Assembly: GCA_029216955.1 (NCBI GenBank)
Contig: JANAVB010010791.1
Span: 7,768,868 to 7,832,867, forward strand
Direction: 5' to 3'
Length of the DNA: 64,000 nt
Source of the DNA: Iris pallida
Taxonomy: Eukaryota > Streptophyta > Magnoliopsida > Asparagales > Iridaceae
Part shown: positions 20,076 through 31,638 of the stretch, one piece after another
How the letters are laid out: each line of letters opens with the position of its first letter
Numbering within the stretch: the first letter of the stretch is position 1
Notes under the pieces: model-generated
Database searches by the model: none
The model's input: only the letters and a program-made list of their open reading frames with translations
Told to the model about the DNA's origin: nothing
Position numbers and translations under genes: made by a program

Positions 20076-20461
20076 ACCTTGAATCCACCTACAAAGTCTC
20101 ACTTTATCCTCCTTCCCCAGTGAAAAAATTACCTTACGCTGCTTCAACTTCCCATTCCCGTCCTCTATCAAATGCAATACAGGACGACTACATATTTCTT
20201 CCAAGTCCAATCTAGCCTTTGGATTGTCTTTCGTCTTCCTCTTTACGTCTATTACAGTATTAATTATATGGTCAAACACATTCTTTTCGATATGCATGAC
20301 ATCAAAGTTATGTCTAATCAGATTGGTGCTCTAATAAGGCATATCCCAGAATATACTCCTCTTCGTCCAGTTATGAGTGTGACCAAATCCGTCACACTTG
20401 TAGCCCGTAGCAGGCTCTTCAATAGCTCTTGGTAAATCTTTTACCTCTTCCCATATCGTGT
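20076..20461 (-). pseudogene. CACTA tnp2 transposase, third segment
   Basis: On the minus strand the frame reads TIWEEVKDLPRAIEEP, then GYKCDGFGHTHNWTKRS, MPY, a TAG stop at 20331-20333, then DVMHIEKNVFDHII and KARLDLEEIC. The MHIEKNV..(N)..KARLDL pattern is characteristic of the plant tnp2 family. The stop falls where relatives have Trp (PYWST), so TGG to TAG is likely. It continues directly from 30810-31638 once the LARD insertion is removed. It is cut at the N gap on its C-terminal side. Confidence 0.85.
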
Positions 20462-21739
20462 TGTAAGCCCACTTCCCGAATAATTTTGTATTTTATTATT
20501 TTTATTATTTTGTCAATATCTTCTAGTTAGAAAATCTATAGATAATTAGACTGATGAAAAGTTTTGTCAAAACTATTTTATATTATCTTATTTTGTTTGG
20601 ACTTTGGGCCTCTAAAAAATAATAGCTAATAGATAATTATTATTACTATTGCTATTACGATTATTTTTGTTATCTATTTCAATTATTATCAGTATTACCA
20701 TTATCCTTGATTTTATTAGTATTAATATTATTATTCATTATATCTAATTTATATGAGGGTAATATGTATACGGTATTTTAAAATAGAATTTTAGATTTGT
20801 AAAATTATACTTGCATTATCTTGATAAAGTAGAAATTATTTAAAATACGTATTTAATAATTGAGATTAGGTTTTAAATTATTGATAACATCGAGTATTAC
20901 TTTAAATCATTATTGCAATTTTTAATATATTTTGATTAATAAAGGAAGACTATTTTTATATGATTCTATCTTATAAAGGATATATTTAAACCTTATTAAT
21001 TACATTTAAGATTTGAATTTATAAATTTTGTTTTAAATAGTATTTGATAATATTGGATATATTTTCAACTATTATGGTGAATGAGATTTGGTTATCTAGT
21101 TTTGATTCAGAACTATAAAATGCTATTTTTGATAATATTAAATAACAGTTTGGACTATTATTATTATCTGATATTATAAATAGATTTGATTAATTGAAGT
21201 TAAATATGTATTTAGCCTTTAGTTCATGAAAGTGATATGATCATCCATTTTTGTTCTTATCGGTCAACCTGCATAACCTATATATCATATAAAGTGAGGG
21301 AATTCTTTCCGTCTCCTTCTTCACGAACCATTCTCGTTCTTCTCATCCCCTCTCCCTTCGACCACATGCAGCCCAAATCCCAACTACCTCTTCGTTCTTA
21401 GGACACCCCCGCCAACACCACCAGTACTCAACCATGACAACCACCCACCGACTGCCGCAAGAGCGTTGCCATCACACCACCACCATACAAGCAGCCTTGC
21501 CGGTGAATCACACTCCCGACTCCACCACCCTCGGCCACAACCAATTTGGCGCCCCATAAGACAGCCAATACCCAAACAATTACCGTGTCCGGACCCATGT
21601 GTCCGTGTCCAAATCTATCTTATTCTACCAATACAAAACAATTACAGTGTCCGTGTCGACAGGCCAACACTGACGTCCCAACAATCCTAATCGCTCACCT
21701 TGTCCAACGTCGGCGTGCCATCCTCCGCTGCAGCCTTGA

Positions 21740-22100
21740 GCAGTCCCGGCGACACGTCGTCCGCCTCAGCCACCATGGGATCTTCCCCACGTGTCCCTCG
21801 GGCCTGAAAGCCAGCTGCAGTTATGGGAACTCCTCCCCGCCGTCCGTCTCCATAAACAGCTTGTCCACCACGCCGAACCCCAGCCGTCCGATCACCTCCC
21901 TCTTGAACCCGGGCAGTCCGAGCGAGAACCTCATGACGGATCCAGCGTCCGCGTCCTTCCTCAGCCCCACCTTCAAAACCCCAACAAACAGTAACTGCTT
22001 CGTCGTCTCCCCTCCACATGGCAGCGGCTAGGCCATCAGATCCAGGTCCTCCCCGCTCGATCCCAGCGCCACGTAGCTGTACTACCCCAGGAACAGCGGG
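21740..22100 (-). pseudogene. Captured polyamine-oxidase fragment in the 5' LTR (broken)
   Basis: The minus-strand frame reads GSYSYVALGSSGEDLDLMA, then a stop, then KQLLFVG directly joined to VLKVGLRKDADAGS, then GFKREVIGRLGFGVVDKLFM, a second stop near FP, and GHVGKIPWWLRRTT. These motifs belong to the plant PAO5/OsPAO1-type FAD polyamine oxidases. In the intact family, GSYSYVAVGSS..D..AEPLP and LLFAGEATH come near the C-terminus, after the VLKA..FKREA..RLGFGVVNKLF segment; here they come first. So the fragment is rearranged as well as interrupted. Confidence 0.75.
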
Positions 22101-23310
22101 TTCCTCCTCTACCCGTCGAGCGCTGCAAGGAGCATTGCTGTGCCACCTCCTCTATCCTGGCTTCCGACGCCGTGACCGAGACAACTTCATTGACCAGACC
22201 CTCCTCCGCAGCGGCTGCCGTGCTGTCGATCGGATCGGAGCCGACTGTCTCCATGACGACACCATCTGGCGCCAGGGCCGTCGTGGGCCCTAATCCCATT
22301 AAACCACAACTCCAGCCGCAACCGCCGCGTTCCCCAGCTTCTCCACTCCAGCCGTCAGCCGTCGAGCTCTTCTGCAGCTCGCTGATGAACGGGCGAGCAG
22401 CCGCCGGCGACCGAGCCGTGCATCTCGCCACTGCCAAGCCACGGGCGCCGCCCCACGCCATCGAACCACCTCCGCCGATAACTCGTGAGCCTCCCTCTCT
22501 TTCCTTCACTTTACCCTTCTTCATGCTTCTTGAAGAAGCTAATATCAACCTCTGTCCAAATATTTGGAACACTTGAACATGACAGGTTAAGAATTTAATG
22601 GTTCTTTATATTTCCAATTATAGTGAATATTTCAGACGTAAATATACATATATATTTATTAACTATACTATCATTAGCCTTTTATTAGTCTTATGTGATT
22701 GGTGAACAATAGCAGCAAATGGGTTTTAACAAATTGGGTATGCGGGCCAGACTTGTATATTGGACCAAAACTTAATTAGATTGTTCAAATATATTTTCGG
22801 CCTATATACATATTTATGATTTGGTTTTTGAATAATATGTTGATATTATTAGATTAATAATTTAGGGCTTAATTATTATACATTATTCAGGGAATGTGGC
22901 AGTGAAGGGGTAAGATTGAGTCAATGGCAATTGTAGTTATACTACAGAGTATTACACTATATATGTAGGAACGGTATTGGGTACAGTTACTAAAACCTTA
23001 GGTCTAATAAATACTGCTATCATACACAAGATAATCATTTCTGGGAAAGTATTTTATATATTACTTATTTGATTTTGAAAAGCTAAAATATTTAACCAAC
23101 ATAGTTTCCATAGTGCTATAATTATTTTCTAGAAAAGTTATAAATATTTATTTACATTGTTTTATTAAATAACTATATTTATAAATAACTTCCTTAAATG
23201 AGTTTAAAGTATTTACTATGTTAAATAATTTATAAATAGTTTTCTTAAAAGTACATATTGGGATAAAAAGGAATAACTTTTCTTAGATTGAATTTCCCTC
23301 TTAGATAATC

Positions 23311-23844
23311 TTGACCGTGGCTAATCGAATGTTCATATTTTCTTGCCAATCTGGGACTTCTTCATATCGCATTGGACTAATCAGATTATATATACTGGAC
23401 ACCATGAAATTATTGGTTTTACCAGCTAAGGACCTCAGACAAGTACACTTTTTGATTGATTTTCGATTCATAGTAGTTTTACATTTCATGTTTATACATA
23501 TGTCTTGCTGCTTGTTGGCACGCTCGTCACACGGAGTAGTCGGAAGGAAAAATATCTTAGTAGATATGTGGACTACCCAGAACTATCCCCCGTGTCTTTC
23601 GTGGAGAATAGCAGCTGCACACGATACGTGCAGGGTGCTAGATTTACCCCCTAGCCGTTCACATATCGAAATGGATATTTCATATCACATAGATAGTTAT
23701 ATTTTATTTGTTTTCTTTGTCTTCTCCATCGTGCCATGTCATCGATACTTTCTAGTTTTTATCTCTCATGTGTTATTTTCATGTCTTGTTAATTCTACTA
23801 TGTTTTCGCATTGTCGTCGATTTGTGTACTTGTTCCATTCCTGA
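23311..23844 (+). other. Open frame of 177 residues in the 5' LTR
   Basis: Starts MTVANRMFIFSCQSGTSSYR and is rich in aromatic and hydrophobic residues. The same frame is open over the same length in the 3' LTR at 29965-30498, with many amino-acid replacements. Absence of conserved motifs and the replacement-rich difference argue for chance openness rather than a selected protein. Confidence 0.25.
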
Positions 23845-24150
23845 CTGGAAACCAATATTTTTTAGGTTAGATGTGGCTTCACTTAGCTTGAGAGATACGG
23901 GTGTACTTGTAGACAGAAACCTAGAAATAGATAGCAGTTGTATCATTTTCATTAAATGTGAGAACTTTGTATTTTTTTTAAATATAAATATTGTAACTGT
24001 TGTAATAAACTTAGAAATATGAATGAGCAGCAAATGTTATATTTTGAGCATTTATTTCTTGCGGGCTTGACAGCGTTCTACCGTCGACTCTGCGGCGTAG
24101 GCTGGCTTGGACACATCTTGTATCCGAAAAAGCGGGTACGGGTCGTGACA

Positions 24151-24825
24151 AGTTTTTGTAGTGGCCCATGCAGGTCAGTTTTCACAAATTGTGCGAACTC
24201 GTGGTAGTACCATCTTAGTCGTATTACTGTGAGCCTGCGACTAGGAAATGCTCATTCACAACTAGGAGTAAATCAATTTTGAGAGAATGGTTAGGACTAG
24301 GAGTCCCGAATTTAATTCGAAATTTGGGTAGTTAAGGTTGCTACATAGGTCTCACTAGACGACTTTTATGGAAGGATGCACTATCGCATTTTGATTCGAT
24401 GGTATTTCTAAGGAGGGTAGATTCGTAACCCTCTTTCCGAAATTTTGAGAATAACCTTTTTATTTATTTATTTGAATTAAATATGATTTTTAGAATTTTA
24501 GAAATATTTAATTTAATTAATTATTTTTATGGAATATCTTAGTCATGGTTAAATTTTGAAATGCCAAATGACTAGAAATAATGGCACAGATAGTGCAGTG
24601 GCGTGCTTTGACTAGTATATTAGCTGTGGTTGGGAAGATCGAACAATAAGTGGGTTCAAACTAAGAAAACCAGGTCAAGTTGTGACTTGACCCAAAATAT
24701 GTGTATATATTTATTTATTTATTACTAGGATTATTGGCTTTTAGAAATTCCGATTGTTCCAAACTAGCCCGAACCCAACCCAAGTCCTGGTGGTCATGTG
24801 GTGCGACCAACGTCGACCATGTAGG

Positions 24826-24923
<98 letters not shown>

Positions 24924-27133
24924 TTGTAGTCCATTTCTAGTATTGTGAATAATTTCTATAAATTATATTTTTGAATATAATATATGTAATATTGCTTTTT
25001 AAATTATAATTTACTTGGGAATATGATAACCTTCTCTTAGATTGATATTTTAGGATTTTGGGGATTTATTTAGGCTATACATATATACTTGTGTACCAAT
25101 AAATTCATAGTGAGTAGACATAGTATTTTATACATATTTTCCTCGATCTTGAATATTAGAGAAATATAAATTTAAGTTTATATTTCTTTTTCCTTCAGTC
25201 ATTTTCTTCCTAATCATGATCATTTGTACAATTTTATTTTATGTCTTTTCTAAACATCGCCATATCATAAGTTCGCATCACTTATATTCTTTTCCTTGGA
25301 CCTAAGAAATTATTTTCAAAAATAACTTCTCTCTCATTTATCTACTAATCTCGAGTTAAGTTTTAGATTCAAAAGTTTTCCTCTCAATCGTTGAATACTA
25401 AATACCCATGAAATAAGGATTATAAGGTTCTTACTTATTTTGACTTCGATCATTATTCTTCCTAATCAATTGTTTTCCTTTTCAAGAAGCTGACCTTATA
25501 CTCGAAGAACCGGTACTTACAATTTTCTATCTTTATCAACTTGTATGGTATTTTAAACCCCTTTGATATTTTTGGAGGATATAGTTGGAAATTTTTTGAT
25601 AACTTATGATGGTAGACAGCCGCACACTGTTGCCACTTATTTGACTTATGGAGACTGTGGGTTCACTGCAGCCAGCAGCGCACTGGCGAGGCATGACCCC
25701 TAAGTTGAAGTAATCTCGAGTAAGTATAAGTTATCGAATATTGTCAAAGCTATATCTTGGTCGTCCTATCTTTGTCTTTAAGTTGTTATGTCCAGATTGG
25801 ATAGAGTTGATAGGGTATTCGTTACCGTATCCTTGCTTGAGTCGTGGAATCAAGAGTTTATTGCAGCTAGCTGTACACTGGCGAGGCATAAATTCTCGAT
25901 AAAATGACTTCGATCATGTTTACGAGTTTCGAATACCATAGAGACTACGTCTGATTGGCATATAACTATTAAGTTTTCAAATTGATTTGTGCTTATTCCT
26001 AAGTCACAAATCTTCTCAATAAACCGGTAATTCTTCATTCCTTTCTTATCCTTCTATTCTTAGATTGTCACTTTTAACATAATTTTGACTGAATTCCTAA
26101 ACTTATCTAGATTTTGATCCCAAACTCGTGCCTAAATAATTGTGGATAAATATTTTAGGCATATCGAAACGATTTGGATTTGATCATCCTTGAGCAATTT
26201 TGATCATGACTATCTTGACCTTGTTCATGCTCGTGCCAACTTTCTAATTTTATCATACATGGATGACTTGCATGATTAACTTTGATCGTGACTAAACTAT
26301 TGACCATAGTCATAGTCGCACATATATAACAAACCTTGTTATTACTAACGTTTAGATTTTCCACTGATCATGACTATTTCGATCATGATCATACTCGTGC
26401 CAACTTTTAATTTCAATCATGCTTGGATGACTTGCATGATTAGCCTTGATTGTGACTGCATCTTAACTACGTCTAAGAAATTTCAACCATGTTTAGACTT
26501 TGTCTAAATTTTGATCATTTACTATGTCTTTCATGATTCCAATAGCAATTAATCGTACCTAACGACTTTTCTTGTTTGATTAACCATATTTCGATTATAT
26601 CCTTGACCATGACTATACTTTAATCGTGCCGCGTGGTGTCTTTTCTTAAAAGTTCGATTCCATTCACGATCTAACTCGAATTTGATCATTGATCATATTA
26701 CTTCTTGATTATGTTTTTAAATTGTGCCTAACTACATCCTTTGAAAATTCGATGACCAATTTTTCTAAGGTGGGTAGAGCCTCTGATTGATGAAGTGTCC
26801 TTGAAGTTTTTTTTTAAAAAAAAAGCTTTTATCGAATTTCTGAAAACTTAGAGCACATTTCAAGACCGTAGCCACAGGTTCTAATACCGAACCATACCTA
26901 TTACCCTTCCATTACCACCCTAGCTGGTCAATGCTTTCATTATAGAAAATTTTATTTTATTATGAGCGTTTTCTTCTTTCTTTCCTCCTCTGTTCATCTA
27001 TTTTTTCAATATTTTCGTTATCATAATTTTGCCATGTATTTATTTTTATTTTTCTCTTTTGCTGATCAATCAAGTCATCTATCTTGGTAAGCCTTAAATT
27101 CGAGGATGAATTTATTTCTAAGGTGGGTAGATT
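24151..27133 (+). other. LARD non-coding interior
   Basis: No gag or pol domain in any frame. It holds a TA microsatellite (about 24831-24910). Two similar blocks contain ACTGGCGAGGCAT (about 25683 and 25880). A domain is rich in GATCATGACT/GATCGTGACT motifs (26160-26720). Relics AAGGAGGGTAGATTCGTAA (24408) and AAGGTGGGTAGAGCC (26769) resemble a polypurine tract plus LTR start. The true polypurine-like tract is at about 27119-27132. I could not assign a tRNA-matching primer site after 24150. Confidence 0.7.
24831..24910. repeat. TA microsatellite in the LARD interior
   Basis: About 80 bp of TA, followed by a CATATATATATA variant. Confidence 0.95.
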
Positions 27134-30100
27134 TGTAAGCCCACTTCCCGAATAATTTTGTATTTTATTATTTTTATTATTTTGTCAATATCTTCTAGTT
27201 AGAAAATCTATAGATAATTAGACTGATGAAAAGTTTTGTCAAAACTATTTTATATTATCTTATTTTGTTTGGACTTTGGGCCTCTAGAAAATAATAGCTA
27301 AAAGAAAATTATTATTACTATTGCTATTATGATTATTTTTGTTATCTATTGCTATTATTATCAGTATTACCATTATCCTTGATTTTATTAGTATTAATAT
27401 TATTATTCATTATATCTAATTTATATGACGGTAATATGTATACGGTATTTTAAAATAGAATTTTAGATTTATAAAAGTATACTTGCATTATCTTGATAAA
27501 GTAGAAATTATTTAAAATAAGTATTTAATAATTGAGATTAGGTTTTAAATTATTGATAACATCGAGTATTACTTTAAATCATTATTGCAATCTTTAATAT
27601 ATTTTGATTAATAAAGGAAGACTATTTTTATATGATTCTATCTTATAAAGGATATATTTAAACCTTATTAATTACATTTAAGATTTGAATTTATAAAATT
27701 TGTTTTAAATAGTATTTGATAATATTGGATATATTTTCAACTATTATGGTGAATGAGATTTGGTTATCTAGTTTTGAATCAGAACTATAAAATGCCCATT
27801 TTTGATAATATTAAATAATAGTTTGGACTATTATTATTATCTGATATTATAAATAGATTTGATTAATTGAAGTTAAATATGTATTTAGCCTTTAGTTCAT
27901 GAAAGTGATATGATCATCCATTTTTGTTCTTATCGATCAACCTGCATAACCCATATATCATATAAAGTGAGGGAATTCTTTCCATCTCCTTCTTCACGAA
28001 CCCTTCTCATTCTTCTCATCACCTCTCCCTTCGACCACATGCAGCCCAAATCCTAACCACCTCTTCGTTCTCATGACACCCCCCGCCAACACCACCAGTA
28101 CTCAACCATGACAACCGCCCACCGACTTCTGCAAGCGCGTCGCCATCACCCCACCACCATACCAGCAGCCTTGCCAGTGAATCACACTCCCGACTCCACC
28201 ACCCTCGGCCACAACCAATCTGGTGCCCCATAACACAGCCAATATCCAAAACAATTATCGTGTCCGGACCCGTGTGTCCGTGTCCAAATCCATCTTATTC
28301 CACCAATATAAAATAATTACCGTGTCCGTATCGACAGGCCAATACGGACGTCCCAACAATCCCAATCGCTCACCTTGTTCAGCGCCGGCGTGCCATCCTC
28401 CGCTGCAGCCTTGAACAGTCCCGGCGACACACTGTCTGCCTCAGCCACCGCAGGATCTTCCCCACGTGTCCCTCGAGCCTGAAAGCCAGCTGCAGGTGCG
28501 GGAACTCCTCCCCGCCGTCCGTCTCCATAAACAGCTTGTCCACCACGCCGAACCCCAGCCGTCCGATCGCCTCCCTCTTGAACCCGGGCAGTCCGGGCGA
28601 GAACCTCATGACGGATCCAGCGTCCGCGTCCTTCCTCAGCCCCGCCTTCAAAACCCCAGCAAATAACTGCTGCATCGTCGTCTCCCCTCCACGTGGCAGC
28701 GGCTCGGCCATCAGATCCCGGTCCTCCCCGCTCGATCCCAGCGCCACGTAGCTGTACGACCCAGGAACAGCGGGTTCCTCCTCCACCCGTCGAGTGCTGC
28801 AAGGAGCGTCGCCATGCCACCTCCTCTGTCCTGGCTCCCGTCGCCGTGACCGAGGCAACTTTATTGACCAGACCCTCCTTTGCAGCGGCTACCGTGCAGT
28901 CGACCGGACCGGAGCCGACGATCTCCATGACAGCGCCATCCGCCGCCAGGGCCGCCGTGGGCCCTAATCCCACGAAACCACAACTCCAGCCGCAACCGTC
29001 GCGGTCCCGAGCTTCTCCACTCCAGCCGCCGGCCGTCGAGCTCTTCTGCAGCTCGCCGATGAACGGGCGAGCAGCCGTCGGGGACCGAGCCGTGCATCTC
29101 GCCACCGCCAAGCCACGGACGCCTCCCCACGCCATCGAACAACCTCCGCCGACAACTCGTGAGCCTCCCTCTCTTTCCTTCACTTTCTCCTTCTTCATGC
29201 TTCTTGAAGAAGCTAATCTCAACCTCTATCCAAATATTTGGAACACTTGAACATGACAGGTTAAGAATTTAATGGTTCTTTATATTTCCAATGATAGTGA
29301 ATATTTCAGACGTAAATATACATATATATTTATTAACTATACTATCATTAGCCTTTTATTAGTCTTATGTGATTGGTGAACAATAGCAGCAAATGGGTTT
29401 TAACAAATTGGGCATGCGGGCCAGACTTGTATATTGGACCAAAACTTAATTAGATTGTTCAAATATATTTTCGGCCTATATACATATTTATGATTTGGTT
29501 TTTGAATAATATGTTGATATTATTAGATTAATAATTATTCAGGAAATGTGGCAGTAAAGGGGTAAGATTGAGTCAATGGGAATTGTAGTTATACTACAGA
29601 GTATTACACTATGTACGTAGGAACGGTATTGGGTACAGTTACTAAAACCTTAGGTCTAATAAATACTGCTATCATACACAAGATAATCATTTCTGGGAAA
29701 GTATTTATATATTACTTATTTGATTTTGAAAAGCTAAAATATTTAACCAACATAGTTTCCATAGTGCTATAATTATTTTCTAGAAAAGTTATAAATATTT
29801 ATTTACATTGTTTTATTAAATAACTATATTTATAAATAACTTCCTTAAAAGAGTTTAAAGTATTTACTATGTTTCTAAATAATTTATAAATAGTTTTCTT
29901 AAAAGTATATATTGGGATAAAAAGGAATAACTTTTCTTAGATTGAATTTCCCTCTTAGATAATCTTGACCGTGACTAATCGAATGTTCATATTTTCTTGC
30001 CAATCTGGGACTTCTTCATATCGCATTGGACTAATCAGATTATATATACTGGACACCATGAAATTATTGGTTTCTCCAGCTAAGGATCTCAGGCAAGTAC

Positions 30101-30804
30101 ACTTTCTGATTGCTTTTCGATTCATAGTAGTTTTACATTTCATGTTTATACATATGTCTTGCTGCTTGTTGACACGCTCGTCACACGGAGTAGTCGGAAG
30201 GAGAAATATTTTAGTAGACATATGGACTATCCAGAACTATCCTCCGTGTCTTTCGTGGAGAATAGAAGCTGTACACGACATGTACAGGATTCCAGATTTA
30301 TCCCCTAGCCGTTCACATGTCGAAACGGATATTTCACATCACATAGATAGTTGTATTTTATTTGCTTTCTTTGTCTTCTCCACCGTGCCATGTCATCAGT
30401 ACTTTCTAGTTTTCATCTCTCATATGTTATTTTTATGTCTTGTTAATTCTATTATGTTTTTGCATTGCCGTCGGTTTGTGTACTTGTTCCATTTCTGACT
30501 GGAAACCAATATTTTTCAGGTTAGCTGTGGCTTCACTTAGCTTGGGAGATACGGGTGTACTTGTAGACAGAAACCTAGAAATAGATAGCAGTTGTATCAT
30601 TTTCATTAAATGTGTGAACTTTGTATTTTCCTTAAATATAAATGTTGTAACTGTTGTAATAAACTTAGAAATGTGAATGAGCAGCCAATGTGATATTTTG
30701 AGCATTTATTTCTTACGGGCTTGACAGTGTTCTACCGCTGACACTGCGGCGTAGGCTGGCTTGGACACGTCTTGTATCCGAAAAAGCGGGTGCGGGTCGT
30801 GACA
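27134..30804 (+). repeat. LARD 3' LTR
   Basis: Direct repeat of the 5' LTR with matching TG and CA ends. It is preceded by AAGGTGGGTAGATT, which fixes the element orientation as plus. It shows small deletions relative to the 5' LTR, for example near 29530. Confidence 0.9.
28400..28790 (-). pseudogene. Captured polyamine-oxidase fragment in the 3' LTR (open frame)
   Basis: The frame at 28379-28858 on the minus strand is open: EEEPAVPGSYSYVALGSS, AEPLPRG, QQLFAGVLKAGLRKDADAG, FKREAIGRLGFGVVDKLFME, FPHLQLAF and EGHVGKI. It has the same shuffled order as the 5' LTR copy but without internal stops. A longer open frame on the same strand (28317-29222, 301 residues) is a different frame with no family match, a by-product of high GC. 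The parent gene was a cytosolic-type FAD polyamine oxidase; the fragment lacks the FAD-binding N-terminus. Confidence 0.75.
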
Positions 30805-31638
30805 CGTATATCCGGACCACCTTGGCGGGGGATTAGCCTTCTCCACAACGCCAGCACGAAAAGCATTCATGTTCCTCCGGTACGGATGATCCTTCGGCAG
30901 AAATTATCGATGACAATCGAAGAAGAACGGTTTGCCTCCGTGTTTCAAACGAAATGCCTTAGTACGGTCCATGCAATACGGACATACAAGACGACCATGC
31001 GTGCTCCATCCAGATAACATACCATAGGCCGAAAAGTCGTTGATGGTCTACATAAGTGCTGCCCGTATCTGAAAATTTTGTTTTCTAGATACATCGTACG
31101 TGTTGGAACCTTCTTCCCACAGCTGATTCAACTCATCAATCAATGGCTGTAAATACACATCGATGTTCCTTTTCGGATTGTTCAGACCTGGGATAATAAC
31201 AGTGAGGAACATATACGGAGTCTTCATGCACATCCAAGGCGGTCGATTGTACGGAGTGACGATCACAGGACAACACGAATACTGGGATCCCGAAAGTCCG
31301 AATGGGGTAAAACCGTCGGAGCAGAGACCCAATCTGACATTACGCGAATCAGAAGCAAAATCTGGATACTCTCGATCAAATTGCTTCCATGCTTCTCCAT
31401 CAGATGGGTGATCCAACACTTCTTCGGTCTGTTTCCGTTTATGCCAACTCATGTTTTCTGCAGTTTACTTCACCATAAACAACCGCTGCAACTGCGGCGT
31501 CAACGACAAGTAGTGTATCGAATCGATAGGCTTCCTGCCACCGACAGACTTTCCTCTACCACTACCCTTGTAGCGATCGGCACCACAAAATCTGCAGGCG
31601 TCTTCATCCTTGTCGTCTTTGTAGTACAACATGCACCC
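30805..31638 (-). pseudogene. CACTA tnp2 transposase, second segment (core domain)
   Basis: On the minus strand: GCMLYYKDDKDEDACRFCG, a TAA stop at 31465-31467, MSWHKRKQTEEVLDHPSDGE, FASDSRNVRLGLCSDGF, then VIVTPYNRPPWMCMK and VIIPGLNNPKRNIDVYL, the defining tnp2 core. A TAG stop at 31048-31050 replaces the Trp of the family ALMWTINDF motif, then NDFSAYGM and HGKPFFFDCHRRFLP-type sequence follow to the LARD junction. The N-terminal end abuts the gypsy insertion at 31639. DNA-binding CACTA transposase, dead through three stops and two insertions. Confidence 0.85.

Larger units (their letters stand above)
20462..24150 (+). repeat. LARD 5' LTR
   Basis: TG...CA bounded. Layout: AT-rich first 0.8 kb; GC-rich block (about 21290-22520) with a polyamine-oxidase fragment on the minus strand; AT-rich 22580-23290; then an open frame of 177 residues (23311-23844) also open in the 3' LTR; end with AGCGTTCTACCG and CGGCGTAGGCTGG. 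Confidence 0.9.
20462..30804 (+). mobile_element. LARD-like LTR retrotransposon inserted in the CACTA transposase
   Basis: Two direct LTRs of about 3.7 kb (20462-24150 and 27134-30804) begin TGTAAGCCCACTTCCC and end GGTCGTGACA. The interior (24151-27133) is non-coding, ending in the polypurine-like AAGGTGGGTAGA. The flanks CGTGT (20457-20461) and CGTAT (30805-30809) match at 4 of 5 bases. Very long LTRs with no gag-pol are the hallmark of large retrotransposon derivatives (LARDs), which depend on proteins from autonomous partners. By eye the LTRs differ by a few percent, mostly transitions, so insertion is not very recent. Confidence 0.85.

Noticed and set aside
25600..26720. Possible regulatory or satellite array in GATCATGACT-rich LARD interior
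   Set aside because: Motifs are irregularly spaced and diverged; recorded as part of the LARD interior only.
28317..29222. Longest open frame in the LARD 3' LTR (301 residues, minus)
   Set aside because: GC-rich shadow frame. The frame with polyamine-oxidase motifs is 28379-28858 on the same strand but in another phase.
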